Notes under the pieces: model-generated
What the model was told of the DNA's origin: nothing
The model's database searches: none
Seen by the model: only the letters and a program-made list of their open reading frames with translations
Part shown: positions 22,073 through 28,961 of the stretch, piece by piece
Layout: each line of letters begins with the position of its first letter
Numbering within the stretch: the first letter of the stretch is position 1
From: Clostridia bacterium
Lineage (GTDB): Bacteria > Bacillota > Clostridia > Christensenellales > Aristaeellaceae
DNA length: 36,761 bases
Assembly: GCA_017532155.1 (NCBI GenBank)
Contig: JAFXJP010000031.1
Coordinates: forward strand, 1 to 36,761
Reading direction: 5' to 3'
Made by a program: the position numbers and the translations under genes

Positions 22073-23552
22073 GGAGCTGCGCGAGAAAATCAATCAGATT
22101 GACGATGTGCTGACCGATGCATTCAAGCGGCGTATGGAAGTTGCGCTGGAGATTGCAAAGTATAAGCAGGAAAAAGGCTTGCCGGTGTATGATCCCCAAA
22201 GAGAGCAGGCAGTCATTGCGCGATTGACGGAAGGCTGCGATGAGACAATTGCAGATTCCATGAAGACGCTGTATAATACGCTGTTTGCGCTGAGCCGGGA
22301 GTATCAGCAGCGCTATATGCGCAAGGCGGAAGCTCGCTTTGGTCTGATTGGACATCCGCTTTCGCACAGCTGCTCGCCGCGCGTGCATCAGCTGCTGGGC
22401 GGCGAAGGGTATCAATTGTGGGATGTGGCGCCTGAAGCGCTGGAAGCTTTTTTGCGCGAGCGTGCGTTTGACGGCATCAATGTGACTATCCCGCATAAGC
22501 AGGCGGTGATGCCTTTTTGCGATGCGCTGAGCGATACGGCGCGCAGGATTGGCAGTGTAAATACGATCGTAAAGCGAAAAGACGGCACGCTCTTTGGCGA
22601 TAATACCGACGCTTATGGCTTTGAGTGCATGGCGCAGCGCGCGGGCATTGATTTTAAGGGGAAAAAGGTGCTCGTGCTCGGCAGCGGCGGCACCAGCCAT
22701 ACGGCCTGCGCGGTAATAGGCGCGGCTGGCGGCCGGGCGGTTGTGGTTTCACGCAGCGGCGAAAATCACTATGAGAATCTGCATTTGCATATGGATGCGG
22801 ATGTGATTGTCAATACAACGCCGGTGGGCATGTACCCGCAGGTGGATGAGCAGATTGTGGATTTGGCGGCGTTTCCGAGGCTGACGGGCGTGCTGGATGT
22901 GATTTATAATCCGCTGCGCACACGGCTTTTGCAGCAGGCGGAGAAACTGCATATTCCCTGCGGCGGCGGTCTGTATATGCTTTGCGCACAGGCTGCGCGG
23001 GCGCGCGAACTGTTTACGGGCGAGAAAATCAGCGAAACTGTCCTGGAAAAAGCGTATCAGACGCTTTTGCATGAGCGGCAGAGCATTGTGCTGATTGGCA
23101 TGCCGGGCTGCGGCAAAACGACGATTGCGCAGGCGCTGAGTGAAAAACTGCAGTTGCCGATGGTCGACACGGACGCGGAGATTGTTCGTCGCGCCGGGCG
23201 ATCAATTCCGGAGATTTTTGCGCAGGACGGGGAAAAAGCATTCCGCGAGCTGGAAGCAAGCGTAATTGCTGATGTATGCGCCACAGGAGGATGCATTCTA
23301 TCGACGGGCGGCGGTGCTGTGCTGAAGGAAGAAAACCGGCGGCATCTGCGCATGAATGCCCGGGTTATCTGGCTGCAGCGTGATCTGGATAAGCTGCCCT
23401 GCGACGGACGACCGCTTTCAAAGAACCACGACGCCATCGAGCAGATGTACGCATTGCGCGCGCCGCTGTATGCAGACTGCGCAGATGTGACGGTGAAAAA
23501 TGATGATACGGTGGAGCATGCGATACATGGGGTTTTGTACAGCGACCTGTAA
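22062..23552 (+). CDS. Trifunctional chorismate mutase / shikimate dehydrogenase / shikimate kinase
   Basis: One 496-residue protein holds three domains. Residues 1-88 are an AroQ-type chorismate mutase, with Arg7, Arg23/24, Lys34/36 and the DPQRE block at Asp44-Glu48. Residues 92-335 are shikimate dehydrogenase: GLIGHPLSHSCSP, NVTIPHKQAV with catalytic Lys146, GDNTDAYGF with Asp183, and the NADP loop VLGSGGTSHTA (206-215). Residues 340-496 are shikimate kinase: P-loop GMPGCGKTT (346-354), Asp369/Asp371, FRELE with Arg395, STGGGAV (414-420), and DGRPLS with Arg450. All domains look intact. It supplies the steps before and after aroA and aroC. GGAGG lies 9 bases before ATG 22062, inside the end of aroC. 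It is the last gene of the operon. Confidence 0.93.
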   Translation: MDIKELREKINQIDDVLTDAFKRRMEVALEIAKYKQEKGLPVYDPQREQAVIARLTEGCDETIADSMKTLYNTLFALSREYQQRYMRKAEARFGLIGHPLSHSCSPRVHQLLGGEGYQLWDVAPEALEAFLRERAFDGINVTIPHKQAVMPFCDALSDTARRIGSVNTIVKRKDGTLFGDNTDAYGFECMAQRAGIDFKGKKVLVLGSGGTSHTACAVIGAAGGRAVVVSRSGENHYENLHLHMDADVIVNTTPVGMYPQVDEQIVDLAAFPRLTGVLDVIYNPLRTRLLQQAEKLHIPCGGGLYMLCAQAARARELFTGEKISETVLEKAYQTLLHERQSIVLIGMPGCGKTTIAQALSEKLQLPMVDTDAEIVRRAGRSIPEIFAQDGEKAFRELEASVIADVCATGGCILSTGGGAVLKEENRRHLRMNARVIWLQRDLDKLPCDGRPLSKNHDAIEQMYALRAPLYADCADVTVKNDDTVEHAIHGVLYSDL

Positions 23553-23555
23553 GCA

Positions 23556-23584
23556 TTGTATTTTCATTCCCAATATGCTATAAT
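23556..23584 (+). promoter_or_regulatory. Promoter for the MATE leader
   Basis: TTGTAT (23556-23561), 17 bases, perfect TATAAT (23579-23584). It predicts an RNA start near 23591 and a leader of about 95 bases before the MATE ATG. Confidence 0.65.
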
Positions 23585-23590
23585 ATTCCC

Positions 23591-23676
23591 GCTTGCTCGG
23601 AGGCAAGTCATTCGCTGGAAATGACGCGCCGGATAAGGCACAGGCTGAGATGCCTGCTCCTTATCCGGCGTTTTTT
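23591..23676 (+). promoter_or_regulatory. Attenuator-like leader of the MATE gene
   Basis: Directly after the promoter come two small hairpins that share a base: CTTGC/GCAAG (23592-23596 with 23603-23607) and GTCATT/AATGAC (23607-23612 with 23620-23625). They are followed by a full intrinsic terminator ending 4 bases before the AGGAG site of the MATE gene. A promoter, small folded region and terminator ahead of a start codon is the layout of a riboswitch or transcription attenuator, here possibly sensing the exported compound. I cannot match it to a known class. Confidence 0.45.
23627..23676 (+). terminator. Terminator hairpin directly before the MATE ribosome binding site
   Basis: A 12-bp perfect stem CGCCGGATAAGG/CCTTATCCGGCG (23627-23638, 23659-23670) is followed by six T. 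Its loop holds a second hairpin CAGGC/GCCTG around TGAGAT. It would also stop read-through from the aro operon. Confidence 0.75.
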
Positions 23677-23685
23677 GGAGGAGCT

Positions 23686-25002
23686 ATGGACGTTCTGCAT
23701 GGAAAAATCAAGCCGCTGTATATTCATTATCTGGTTGCGGCGTCGGGCAGTGCGCTGGTTGCATCGATATTCGGGCTGATAGACGCTATGATGGTAGGCC
23801 GCTATCATGGCCCCAGCGGCAATGCGGCGCTGGCAGTTTTCAATCCTTTGTGGAGCATTATTTATTGCCTGGGCCTGTTGGCGGGCATTGGCGGCTCGGT
23901 GCTGTTTGCCAATAACCGCGGCAGCGGCAAGGAGGAAAATGCGCAGCAGTATTTTACGCTGTCCGTGTTTTATGGTGCGGCGTTGTCTGTGATGGCCTTG
24001 CTGGGCATTGGATTTTTTAAGGAAGAGATGTTCCGCTTTTTCGGGGCGGATGATGAATTGCTTTCCCTGGCTTTGCGTTATCTTAAACCCGTTTATTTTG
24101 CAATTCCCTGCTGCATTTTCAGCCAGATTCTTTCCGCTGCGCTGCGCAATGACGGCAATCCCGGCCTTGCAACCAAGGCTGTGATTATCGGCGGCGTATT
24201 TAATGCCATCGGCGATTATCTGTGTGTGTTCGTGCTGGATCTGGGCATTTTCGGGGCAGGGCTTGCGACTGCCATTGGTCAGTATATTGGCATTGCCATC
24301 ATGCTTTCACATTTCTTTGGCAAGAAAAACACGCTTCGTTTTGTCCGTCCGGTACGCATATTGCACAAGATCGGCAGGATTTCGCTCACCGGCTTTTCCA
24401 CAGCCATCAGCGATCTTTCGATGGGCATTATCGGCATCCTGTTCAACCGTCAGATCATGCGCTTTCTGAATGCCGATGCGCTGGCGGTGTATGGCATTAT
24501 CACGCAGATAACGGCCTTTGCGCAATGCCTTGCTTATGGTATCGGCCAGGCTGCACAGCCTATTATCTCGCAGAATTACGGCGCCAGGCAATACGGCCGC
24601 ATCCGTCAATGCCTGCGTTATGCGCTCTTTACCAGCGCCGGGATGGGCCTGTTCTGGATGCTGCTGATGCAGCTTTGCCCGCAGCTGTTCCTCTATGCAT
24701 TTATGTCGCCCACGCCTCAGGTAGCCGTCATGGCGCCGGGAATTTTGCGGGCATACGGCCTGTCATATCTGCTGCTGCCCTTCAACATCTTTGCCACTTA
24801 TTATTTCCAGGCCATGATGAAGCCGCAGCTTTCCACCGTTGCATCGCTGGCGCGCGGCGTTGTGATCAGCGGCGGCATGATTTTGCTGCTGCCGCTGCTG
24901 CTGGGCGCAAACAGCCTCTGGTATACCATGCTGATTACCGAAATGCTGGTGACTGTTTACAGCGTGTATCATACCATTCGCTGCACAAAAAAACTGATAT
25001 AA
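23686..25002 (+). CDS. MATE-family efflux transporter
   Basis: This 438-residue protein has 12 hydrophobic segments in two similar halves, the multidrug and toxin extrusion fold. Typical stretches are SIFGLIDAMMVGRYHGPSG in the first segment, FSQILSAALRNDGNPGLATK, FNAIGDYLCVFVLDLGIFGAG, and YGIGQAAQPIISQNYGARQY in the second half. It probably uses a Na+ or H+ gradient to export drugs or metabolites. The start ATG 23686 follows GGAGGAG with 5 bases between. It is a single-gene unit with a strong promoter but a terminator-like hairpin in the leader, so expression is likely conditional. Confidence 0.9.
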   Translation: MDVLHGKIKPLYIHYLVAASGSALVASIFGLIDAMMVGRYHGPSGNAALAVFNPLWSIIYCLGLLAGIGGSVLFANNRGSGKEENAQQYFTLSVFYGAALSVMALLGIGFFKEEMFRFFGADDELLSLALRYLKPVYFAIPCCIFSQILSAALRNDGNPGLATKAVIIGGVFNAIGDYLCVFVLDLGIFGAGLATAIGQYIGIAIMLSHFFGKKNTLRFVRPVRILHKIGRISLTGFSTAISDLSMGIIGILFNRQIMRFLNADALAVYGIITQITAFAQCLAYGIGQAAQPIISQNYGARQYGRIRQCLRYALFTSAGMGLFWMLLMQLCPQLFLYAFMSPTPQVAVMAPGILRAYGLSYLLLPFNIFATYYFQAMMKPQLSTVASLARGVVISGGMILLLPLLLGANSLWYTMLITEMLVTVYSVYHTIRCTKKLI

Positions 25003-25005
25003 AAG

Positions 25006-25030
25006 AAAGGCCGGAATTAATCCGGCCTTT
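25006..25030. terminator. Bidirectional terminator between MATE and rluD-type genes
   Basis: Stem AAAGGCCGGA/TCCGGCCTTT with loop ATTAA (25006-25015, 25021-25030), in the 32 bases between converging genes. Confidence 0.8.
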
Positions 25031-25034
25031 ATCA

Positions 25035-25910
25035 TCAGGGGGCTTTGAAGCTTTCCTCCGGCGGCGCGATGAAATGCATTTCTTCGCCTGTCTTTGGATG
25101 CGTGAATCTCAGCGAATAAGCATGCAGCATCAGCCGCTTGGCGTGCGGCATGTTCTTTACACCATAAATCGGATCGCCGAGCACGGGATGGTGAATAGAG
25201 GCCATATGCACGCGAATCTGATGCGTGCGGCCTGTGATCAGATGAACGTCGAGCAGCGCTCTGTCCTTTTCCTGCCAGACAACCTGCCATTCTGTGCGAG
25301 ATGGACGGCCTTCGGGATCGATTGCCATCTTTTTGCGATCGTGCTTGGAGCGGGCGATGGGTGCGTCAATCACGCCGGACTGCTCCTTCATGACGCCTGC
25401 CACCACGGCATAATAGTGCTTTTCCATCGTGCGCTCGCTCAATTGCAGCGAAAGCGCGTTGTGCGTTTCATCATCCTTGGCGACCATCAAAAGACCGCTG
25501 GTATCCTTGTCCAGGCGGTGCACAATACCAGGACGCATTTCGCCGCCGATGCCGGACAGCTGATCCAGATGATACATCAGCGCGTTCACCAGCGTGCCGT
25601 CAGGATTACCGGCTGCGGGATGCACTACCATGCCGCAGGGCTTGACTACTACTGCCAGATGCGCATCCTGATAGAGGATTTCCAGGGGAATATCCTGTGC
25701 CTCGGCCTGTGAAGGCTTCAGATCCGGCATTGTCAAGATTACTTTTGCGCCTGCGACCGCCTTGGCGGACGGCTTTACTTCCACTTTGCCGTCAACCGTC
25801 ACCGCGCCTTCGCGGATCAGATCCGCCGCCCGCGAGCGCGACAGCGTGCCGTCGCGGCTGAGCAGCACATCCAGCCTGGCGCCATCCGCCGTAAATTCAA
25901 GCAGCTCCAT
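25035..25910 (-). CDS. RluA/RluD-family 23S rRNA pseudouridine synthase
   Basis: In this 291-residue protein residues 1-60 form an S4 RNA-binding domain (SRSRAADLIREGAVTVDGK). The RluA-type catalytic domain follows, with HRLDKDTSGLLMVAK around catalytic Asp134 and the conserved TGRTHQIRVHMASI block. It makes pseudouridine in 23S rRNA, most like firmicute YlyB or RluD. The start ATG 25910 gives MELLEF; AAGGAAG lies 8 bases ahead. It overlaps lspA by 14 bases, the same lspA-ylyB order seen in Bacillus and many Clostridia. The downstream terminator is shared with the MATE gene. Confidence 0.92.
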   Translation of the reverse strand: MELLEFTADGARLDVLLSRDGTLSRSRAADLIREGAVTVDGKVEVKPSAKAVAGAKVILTMPDLKPSQAEAQDIPLEILYQDAHLAVVVKPCGMVVHPAAGNPDGTLVNALMYHLDQLSGIGGEMRPGIVHRLDKDTSGLLMVAKDDETHNALSLQLSERTMEKHYYAVVAGVMKEQSGVIDAPIARSKHDRKKMAIDPEGRPSRTEWQVVWQEKDRALLDVHLITGRTHQIRVHMASIHHPVLGDPIYGVKNMPHAKRLMLHAYSLRFTHPKTGEEMHFIAPPEESFKAP

Positions 25911-26349
25911 CTTTGGTTTCTTCCTTTCCGAACAAAAGCGCAATGATCAGCAGCGCCGCGCCGATGGTGATGCCGGCGTCTGCGATATTGAAGATAAACA
26001 GGTTCATGAACAGCGGCTCGAGCATGTCAATCACATAGCCGTAAACAATTCGATCAATCAGATTGCCCAGCGCGCCGCCTGTAAGCAGGGACAGCCCCAG
26101 CGCTTCCAGCTTATTGACGGGGTGCTTTTTGATATATACAAACACACCGATAAGCACCAGCACCGAAATTGCCGCCAGCAAAAGCGGATTGCCCGAAAGC
26201 ATCCCGAAGGCCATGCCGGTGTTGCGGGTGCCATGCACGCCCAGCACTTGTGGAATCAGCGTAAAATGGCTGTCCGCCCACAGGATTTTCGTCAGCCGGT
26301 CCGCCAATAGCAAAAGCAAAAGCGGGATGTAAAAGCGTTTTTGTTTCAT
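25897..26349 (-). CDS. lspA: Lipoprotein signal peptidase (signal peptidase II)
   Basis: This 150-residue protein has four membrane segments. The catalytic aspartates are Asp108 in YGYVIDML and Asp124 in FNIADAGI. The conserved NTGMAFGM and GGALGNLIDRI blocks are also present. It cleaves the signal peptide of prolipoproteins after diacylglycerol is attached to the Cys; one such lipoprotein is encoded in this window at 28956. Its ATG overlaps the stop of the small membrane-protein gene (ATGA, 26346-26349), and the rluD-type gene overlaps its end, so the three are translated as a tight unit. Confidence 0.94.
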   Translation of the reverse strand: MKQKRFYIPLLLLLLADRLTKILWADSHFTLIPQVLGVHGTRNTGMAFGMLSGNPLLLAAISVLVLIGVFVYIKKHPVNKLEALGLSLLTGGALGNLIDRIVYGYVIDMLEPLFMNLFIFNIADAGITIGAALLIIALLFGKEETKDGAA

Positions 26350-26594
26350 TGAATCCTCATGCGCACCATCGTGACCACCTCAGCCAGAAAGTCGCTGATG
26401 ACGGGCAGATTGCGCTCTGCCAGATATTGCAGTATCCACACGCCCACCGTGCCCATGAGCGCAAAGCCGAGCATTGCGCCTATGCCGCGCAATATGCCGC
26501 CGATAAAGGCTTCTATCCGCTGGCTTTTGCGATCAGCCTGCCTTGCATCGATGCGCCCTACCACTTCCAGCAGGGCAAAGAGCAGCTTTTCCAT
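26346..26594 (-). CDS. Small membrane protein upstream of lspA
   Basis: This 82-residue protein starts at ATG 26594, chosen because GGAGGA lies 7 bases before it. Residues 1-30 are amphipathic and charged (MEKLLFALLEVVGRIDARQA), residues about 32-58 form one membrane segment with a GILRGIGAMLGFALMGTVGV start, and the tail is LPVISDFLAEVVTMVRMRIQ. I do not recognise the family. It overlaps lspA by 4 bases and is the first gene of the operon, behind a good promoter. Its position suggests a link with lipoprotein processing or simply a shared transcript. Confidence 0.7.
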   Translation of the reverse strand: MEKLLFALLEVVGRIDARQADRKSQRIEAFIGGILRGIGAMLGFALMGTVGVWILQYLAERNLPVISDFLAEVVTMVRMRIQ

Positions 26595-26655
26595 GTCATG
26601 TCCTCCCGGAATCAGCATGGTGCAAAAAGCCATTTCTCATGCATGCGTGTTTATT

Positions 26656-26684
26656 ATTATAAGGAAAAATGGGGAAAATGTAAA
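26656..26684 (-). promoter_or_regulatory. Promoter for the lspA operon
   Basis: Minus strand TTTACA (26679-26684), 17 bases, perfect TATAAT (26656-26661). It lies about 60 bases before ATG 26594. Confidence 0.7.
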
Positions 26685-26729
26685 GGACAGGCGCACGCCA
26701 GAGCGTTGGCGCATAAAATGGCTTTACAT

Positions 26730-26758
26730 TGACATGGAACAGGAAAAGATATACAATA
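26730..26758 (+). promoter_or_regulatory. Promoter for the aspartate kinase operon
   Basis: TTGACA (26730-26735), 17 bases, TACAAT (26753-26758). The predicted RNA starts at about 26765, leaving a leader of roughly 30 bases; there is no room for a lysine riboswitch. Confidence 0.7.
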
Positions 26759-26766
26759 TATCTGTT

Positions 26767-26782
26767 ATTCACATTTGTGAAT
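26767..26782. promoter_or_regulatory. Perfect palindrome at the aspartate kinase start site
   Basis: ATTCACATTTGTGAAT is a 16-base palindrome (7-base arms around TT) lying at the predicted RNA start and directly before the GGGGAGG ribosome binding site. It could be a repressor operator. A hairpin with a 2-base loop is less likely. Confidence 0.4.
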
Positions 26783-26796
26783 GGGGAGGTATCACT

Positions 26797-28107
26797 ATGC
26801 TGGTTTGCAAATTTGGCGGCAGTTCCCTGGCTGACGCAAAGCAATTTGAAAAGGTCAAGGACATCATTCGCCGTGATCCGCAGCGCCGCTTTATCGTGCC
26901 CAGCGCCCCCGGCAAGCGCGGCCCCGGTGATGAAAAAATCACTGATCTGCTGTATGCCTGCCAGAGCGCGGCCGCTGCAGGACGTAATTTCAAGCATATT
27001 TTTGAGCGCATTGCTTTCCGATACACTGAAATTGCCGAGGAGCTGCAGGTGGATTTCCCGCAGGAATGGCTGGATGAGGTGTGCGAGCAGATTGCTGACG
27101 GCGCTTCGCCCATGCTGGCTGCCAGCCGCGGCGAATACCTGAGCGGCAAGCTGCTGGCCCGCTATCTTGGCATCACCTTTGTTGACGCCGCCGAGGTTAT
27201 CCGCTTTACGCGGGACGGCCATCTGGATGAAGAAACGACCAATGCGCTGCTCTCTGCCCGCCTGATGCCGCTGGAACGCGCTGTTGTGCCCGGTTTCTAT
27301 GGCGCAGATGAAGACGGCAGGATCATTACCTTCTCCCGCGGCGGCAGCGACGTTTCCGGCGCTTTGGTTGCCCGTGCCGTCAATGCTGATGTATACGAAA
27401 ACTGGACGGACGTATCGGGCTTCCGCATGGCAGATCCTCGCATCGTGCCCGACGCCAAGCATATATCCACCCTCACCTACCGCGAATTGCGCGAGCTTTC
27501 CTACATGGGCGCGACCGTCCTGCATGAGGAGGCCGTGTTCCCTGTGCGCAAGGCGGGCATTCCTACCAACATCCGCAACACCAACGATCCGCTGCATCCC
27601 GGCACCATGATCCACGACGTTGCCGAGCGCGATCCGAACGGCTGCGTTATCACAGGCATTGCCGGTCATAAGGGCTTTACCATCATCTCGGTGGAAAAGG
27701 ATATGATGAACGCCGAGCTGGGCTTTGGCCGCCGCGTGCTGCAGGCTGTGGAGGAGGCAGGCGTCAACTTTGAGCACCTGCCCACCGGCATTGACACCAT
27801 GTGCGTGGTTGTTTCCGAAAAGGAGCTTTCCGGCAAGCGTGATCAGGTGATTGACCGCATCCGTGAATTGACCCATCCCGATACCATCTCTGTACACGAG
27901 CATCTGGCGCTGATTGCCACCGTTGGCCGCGGCATGGTGCATGCCTTTGGTACGGCGGCGCGCCTTTTCACCGCCATTTCCACCCAGGGCGTTTCTATCC
28001 GTACCATCGATCAGGGCTCGAGCGAAATCAGCATCATCGTGGGCGTGGATGAACAGGACTTTGAAAAGACCATCAGTGCCATTTACGATACCTTTGTGAG
28101 AACCTAA
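26797..28107 (+). CDS. Aspartate kinase
   Basis: This 436-residue enzyme phosphorylates aspartate, the first step towards lysine, threonine, methionine and diaminopimelate. The kinase domain (about 1-280) has KFGGSSLADAKQFEKV at the start, MLAASRGEYLSGKLLARYLG, and FSRGGSDVSGALVARAVNAD. The C-terminal ~140 residues form two ACT domains that usually bind lysine or threonine as feedback inhibitors, with TVGRGMVHAFGTAARLFTAI and IRTIDQGSSEISIIVGV. ATG 26797 follows GGGGAGG; the long upstream frame belongs to other genes. No lysine riboswitch fits in the leader, so control may act through the palindrome and by feedback. The next gene follows after 14 bases. Confidence 0.93.
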   Translation: MLVCKFGGSSLADAKQFEKVKDIIRRDPQRRFIVPSAPGKRGPGDEKITDLLYACQSAAAAGRNFKHIFERIAFRYTEIAEELQVDFPQEWLDEVCEQIADGASPMLAASRGEYLSGKLLARYLGITFVDAAEVIRFTRDGHLDEETTNALLSARLMPLERAVVPGFYGADEDGRIITFSRGGSDVSGALVARAVNADVYENWTDVSGFRMADPRIVPDAKHISTLTYRELRELSYMGATVLHEEAVFPVRKAGIPTNIRNTNDPLHPGTMIHDVAERDPNGCVITGIAGHKGFTIISVEKDMMNAELGFGRRVLQAVEEAGVNFEHLPTGIDTMCVVVSEKELSGKRDQVIDRIRELTHPDTISVHEHLALIATVGRGMVHAFGTAARLFTAISTQGVSIRTIDQGSSEISIIVGVDEQDFEKTISAIYDTFVRT

Positions 28108-28121
28108 AAGGAGAAATACCG

Positions 28122-28907
28122 ATGCTGCACGTCCTCATTTTCATCGTATGTCTGCTTTCCTCCACTGCCGGCGGCATTTGCGGCATTGGCGGCGGAGTGA
28201 TTATCAAGCCCGTTGTGGATGCGCTGGGCGTGCTCTCTGTCAGCGCGCTGAGCTTCCTTTCGGGCCTTACGGTGCTGTCCATGAGCTGCATTTCGGTATA
28301 TAAGCAGCGTAAGCGCCGCCTAGTGGACATGAAGACGGGGACGCCGCTGGCCCTTGGCGCCGCTGTTGGCGGCCTGGCCGGCAAAGCGATCTTTGACGTG
28401 ATCAAAACCTCTGTCGGCGAAGCGCCGGTAGGCTTAATCCAGTCCATCGCGCTGGGCATTATTACACTGCTGACGCTGCTGTACATGATGCACCGTGCGA
28501 AAATTACCACGCACAATGTCAAAAGCCCCGTGCTTTGCGCGGTTATCGGCCTGCTGCTGGGTGTGATGAGCTCCTTCCTTGGAATCGGCGGCGGTCCGAT
28601 CAATCTGTGCGTATTGTATTTCTTTTTCTCGATGGACACCAAAAAAGCGGCTGCGAACAGCCTGTATGTGATCCTCTTTTCACAGGCAGCCAGCGCGCTG
28701 AGCACTGTTGCGCAGGGGAAAATTCCCGAATTTTCCTGGCTGCTGCTGATCCTGATGGTAGCCGGCGGCGTGCTGGGCGGCATGCTGGGCCATAAACTGA
28801 ACGAAAAGCTCAGCGCCAAACAGGTGGATAAGCTGTTCGTCGCTCTGCTGGTGTTGATCATCCTGATCTGCGTGTATAATGCTTTCCGCTTTGCGGGGAT
28901 GATGTAA
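28122..28907 (+). CDS. TauE/SafE family (sulfite/organosulfur exporter-type) membrane protein
   Basis: This 261-residue protein has about eight hydrophobic segments. The two repeats of the family are visible as AGGICGIGGGVIIKPVVDAL near the N-terminus and SSFLGIGGGPINLCVLYFFF in the second half. Family members move sulfite, sulfoacetate or other organic anions outward. The substrate here is unknown. AAGGAG lies 8 bases before the ATG, and the gene is 14 bases after the aspartate kinase gene. Sharing that operon makes an amino-acid-related or sulfur-related anion a fair guess, but only a guess. Confidence 0.87.
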   Translation: MLHVLIFIVCLLSSTAGGICGIGGGVIIKPVVDALGVLSVSALSFLSGLTVLSMSCISVYKQRKRRLVDMKTGTPLALGAAVGGLAGKAIFDVIKTSVGEAPVGLIQSIALGIITLLTLLYMMHRAKITTHNVKSPVLCAVIGLLLGVMSSFLGIGGGPINLCVLYFFFSMDTKKAAANSLYVILFSQAASALSTVAQGKIPEFSWLLLILMVAGGVLGGMLGHKLNEKLSAKQVDKLFVALLVLIILICVYNAFRFAGMM

Positions 28908-28928
28908 AACGAGCAATAAAATGGAAAG

Positions 28929-28961
28929 CCCCCGGCCTGCAGGCCGGGGGTAATTTTATTT
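28929..28961. terminator. Terminator between tauE-type and lipoprotein genes
   Basis: A 9-bp perfect stem CCCCCGGCC/GGCCGGGGG with loop TGCA (28929-28950) is followed by TAATTTTATTTT. It serves the plus-strand operon and perhaps the converging lipoprotein gene. Confidence 0.8.

Noticed and set aside
23640-23660. CTGAGA in the MATE leader as part of a TPP riboswitch
   Set aside because: The second conserved half of the TPP aptamer is missing downstream and the hexamer lies in a terminator loop.
26764-26796. A lysine riboswitch before aspartate kinase
   Set aside because: The leader is only about 30 bases long; the lysine element needs far more.
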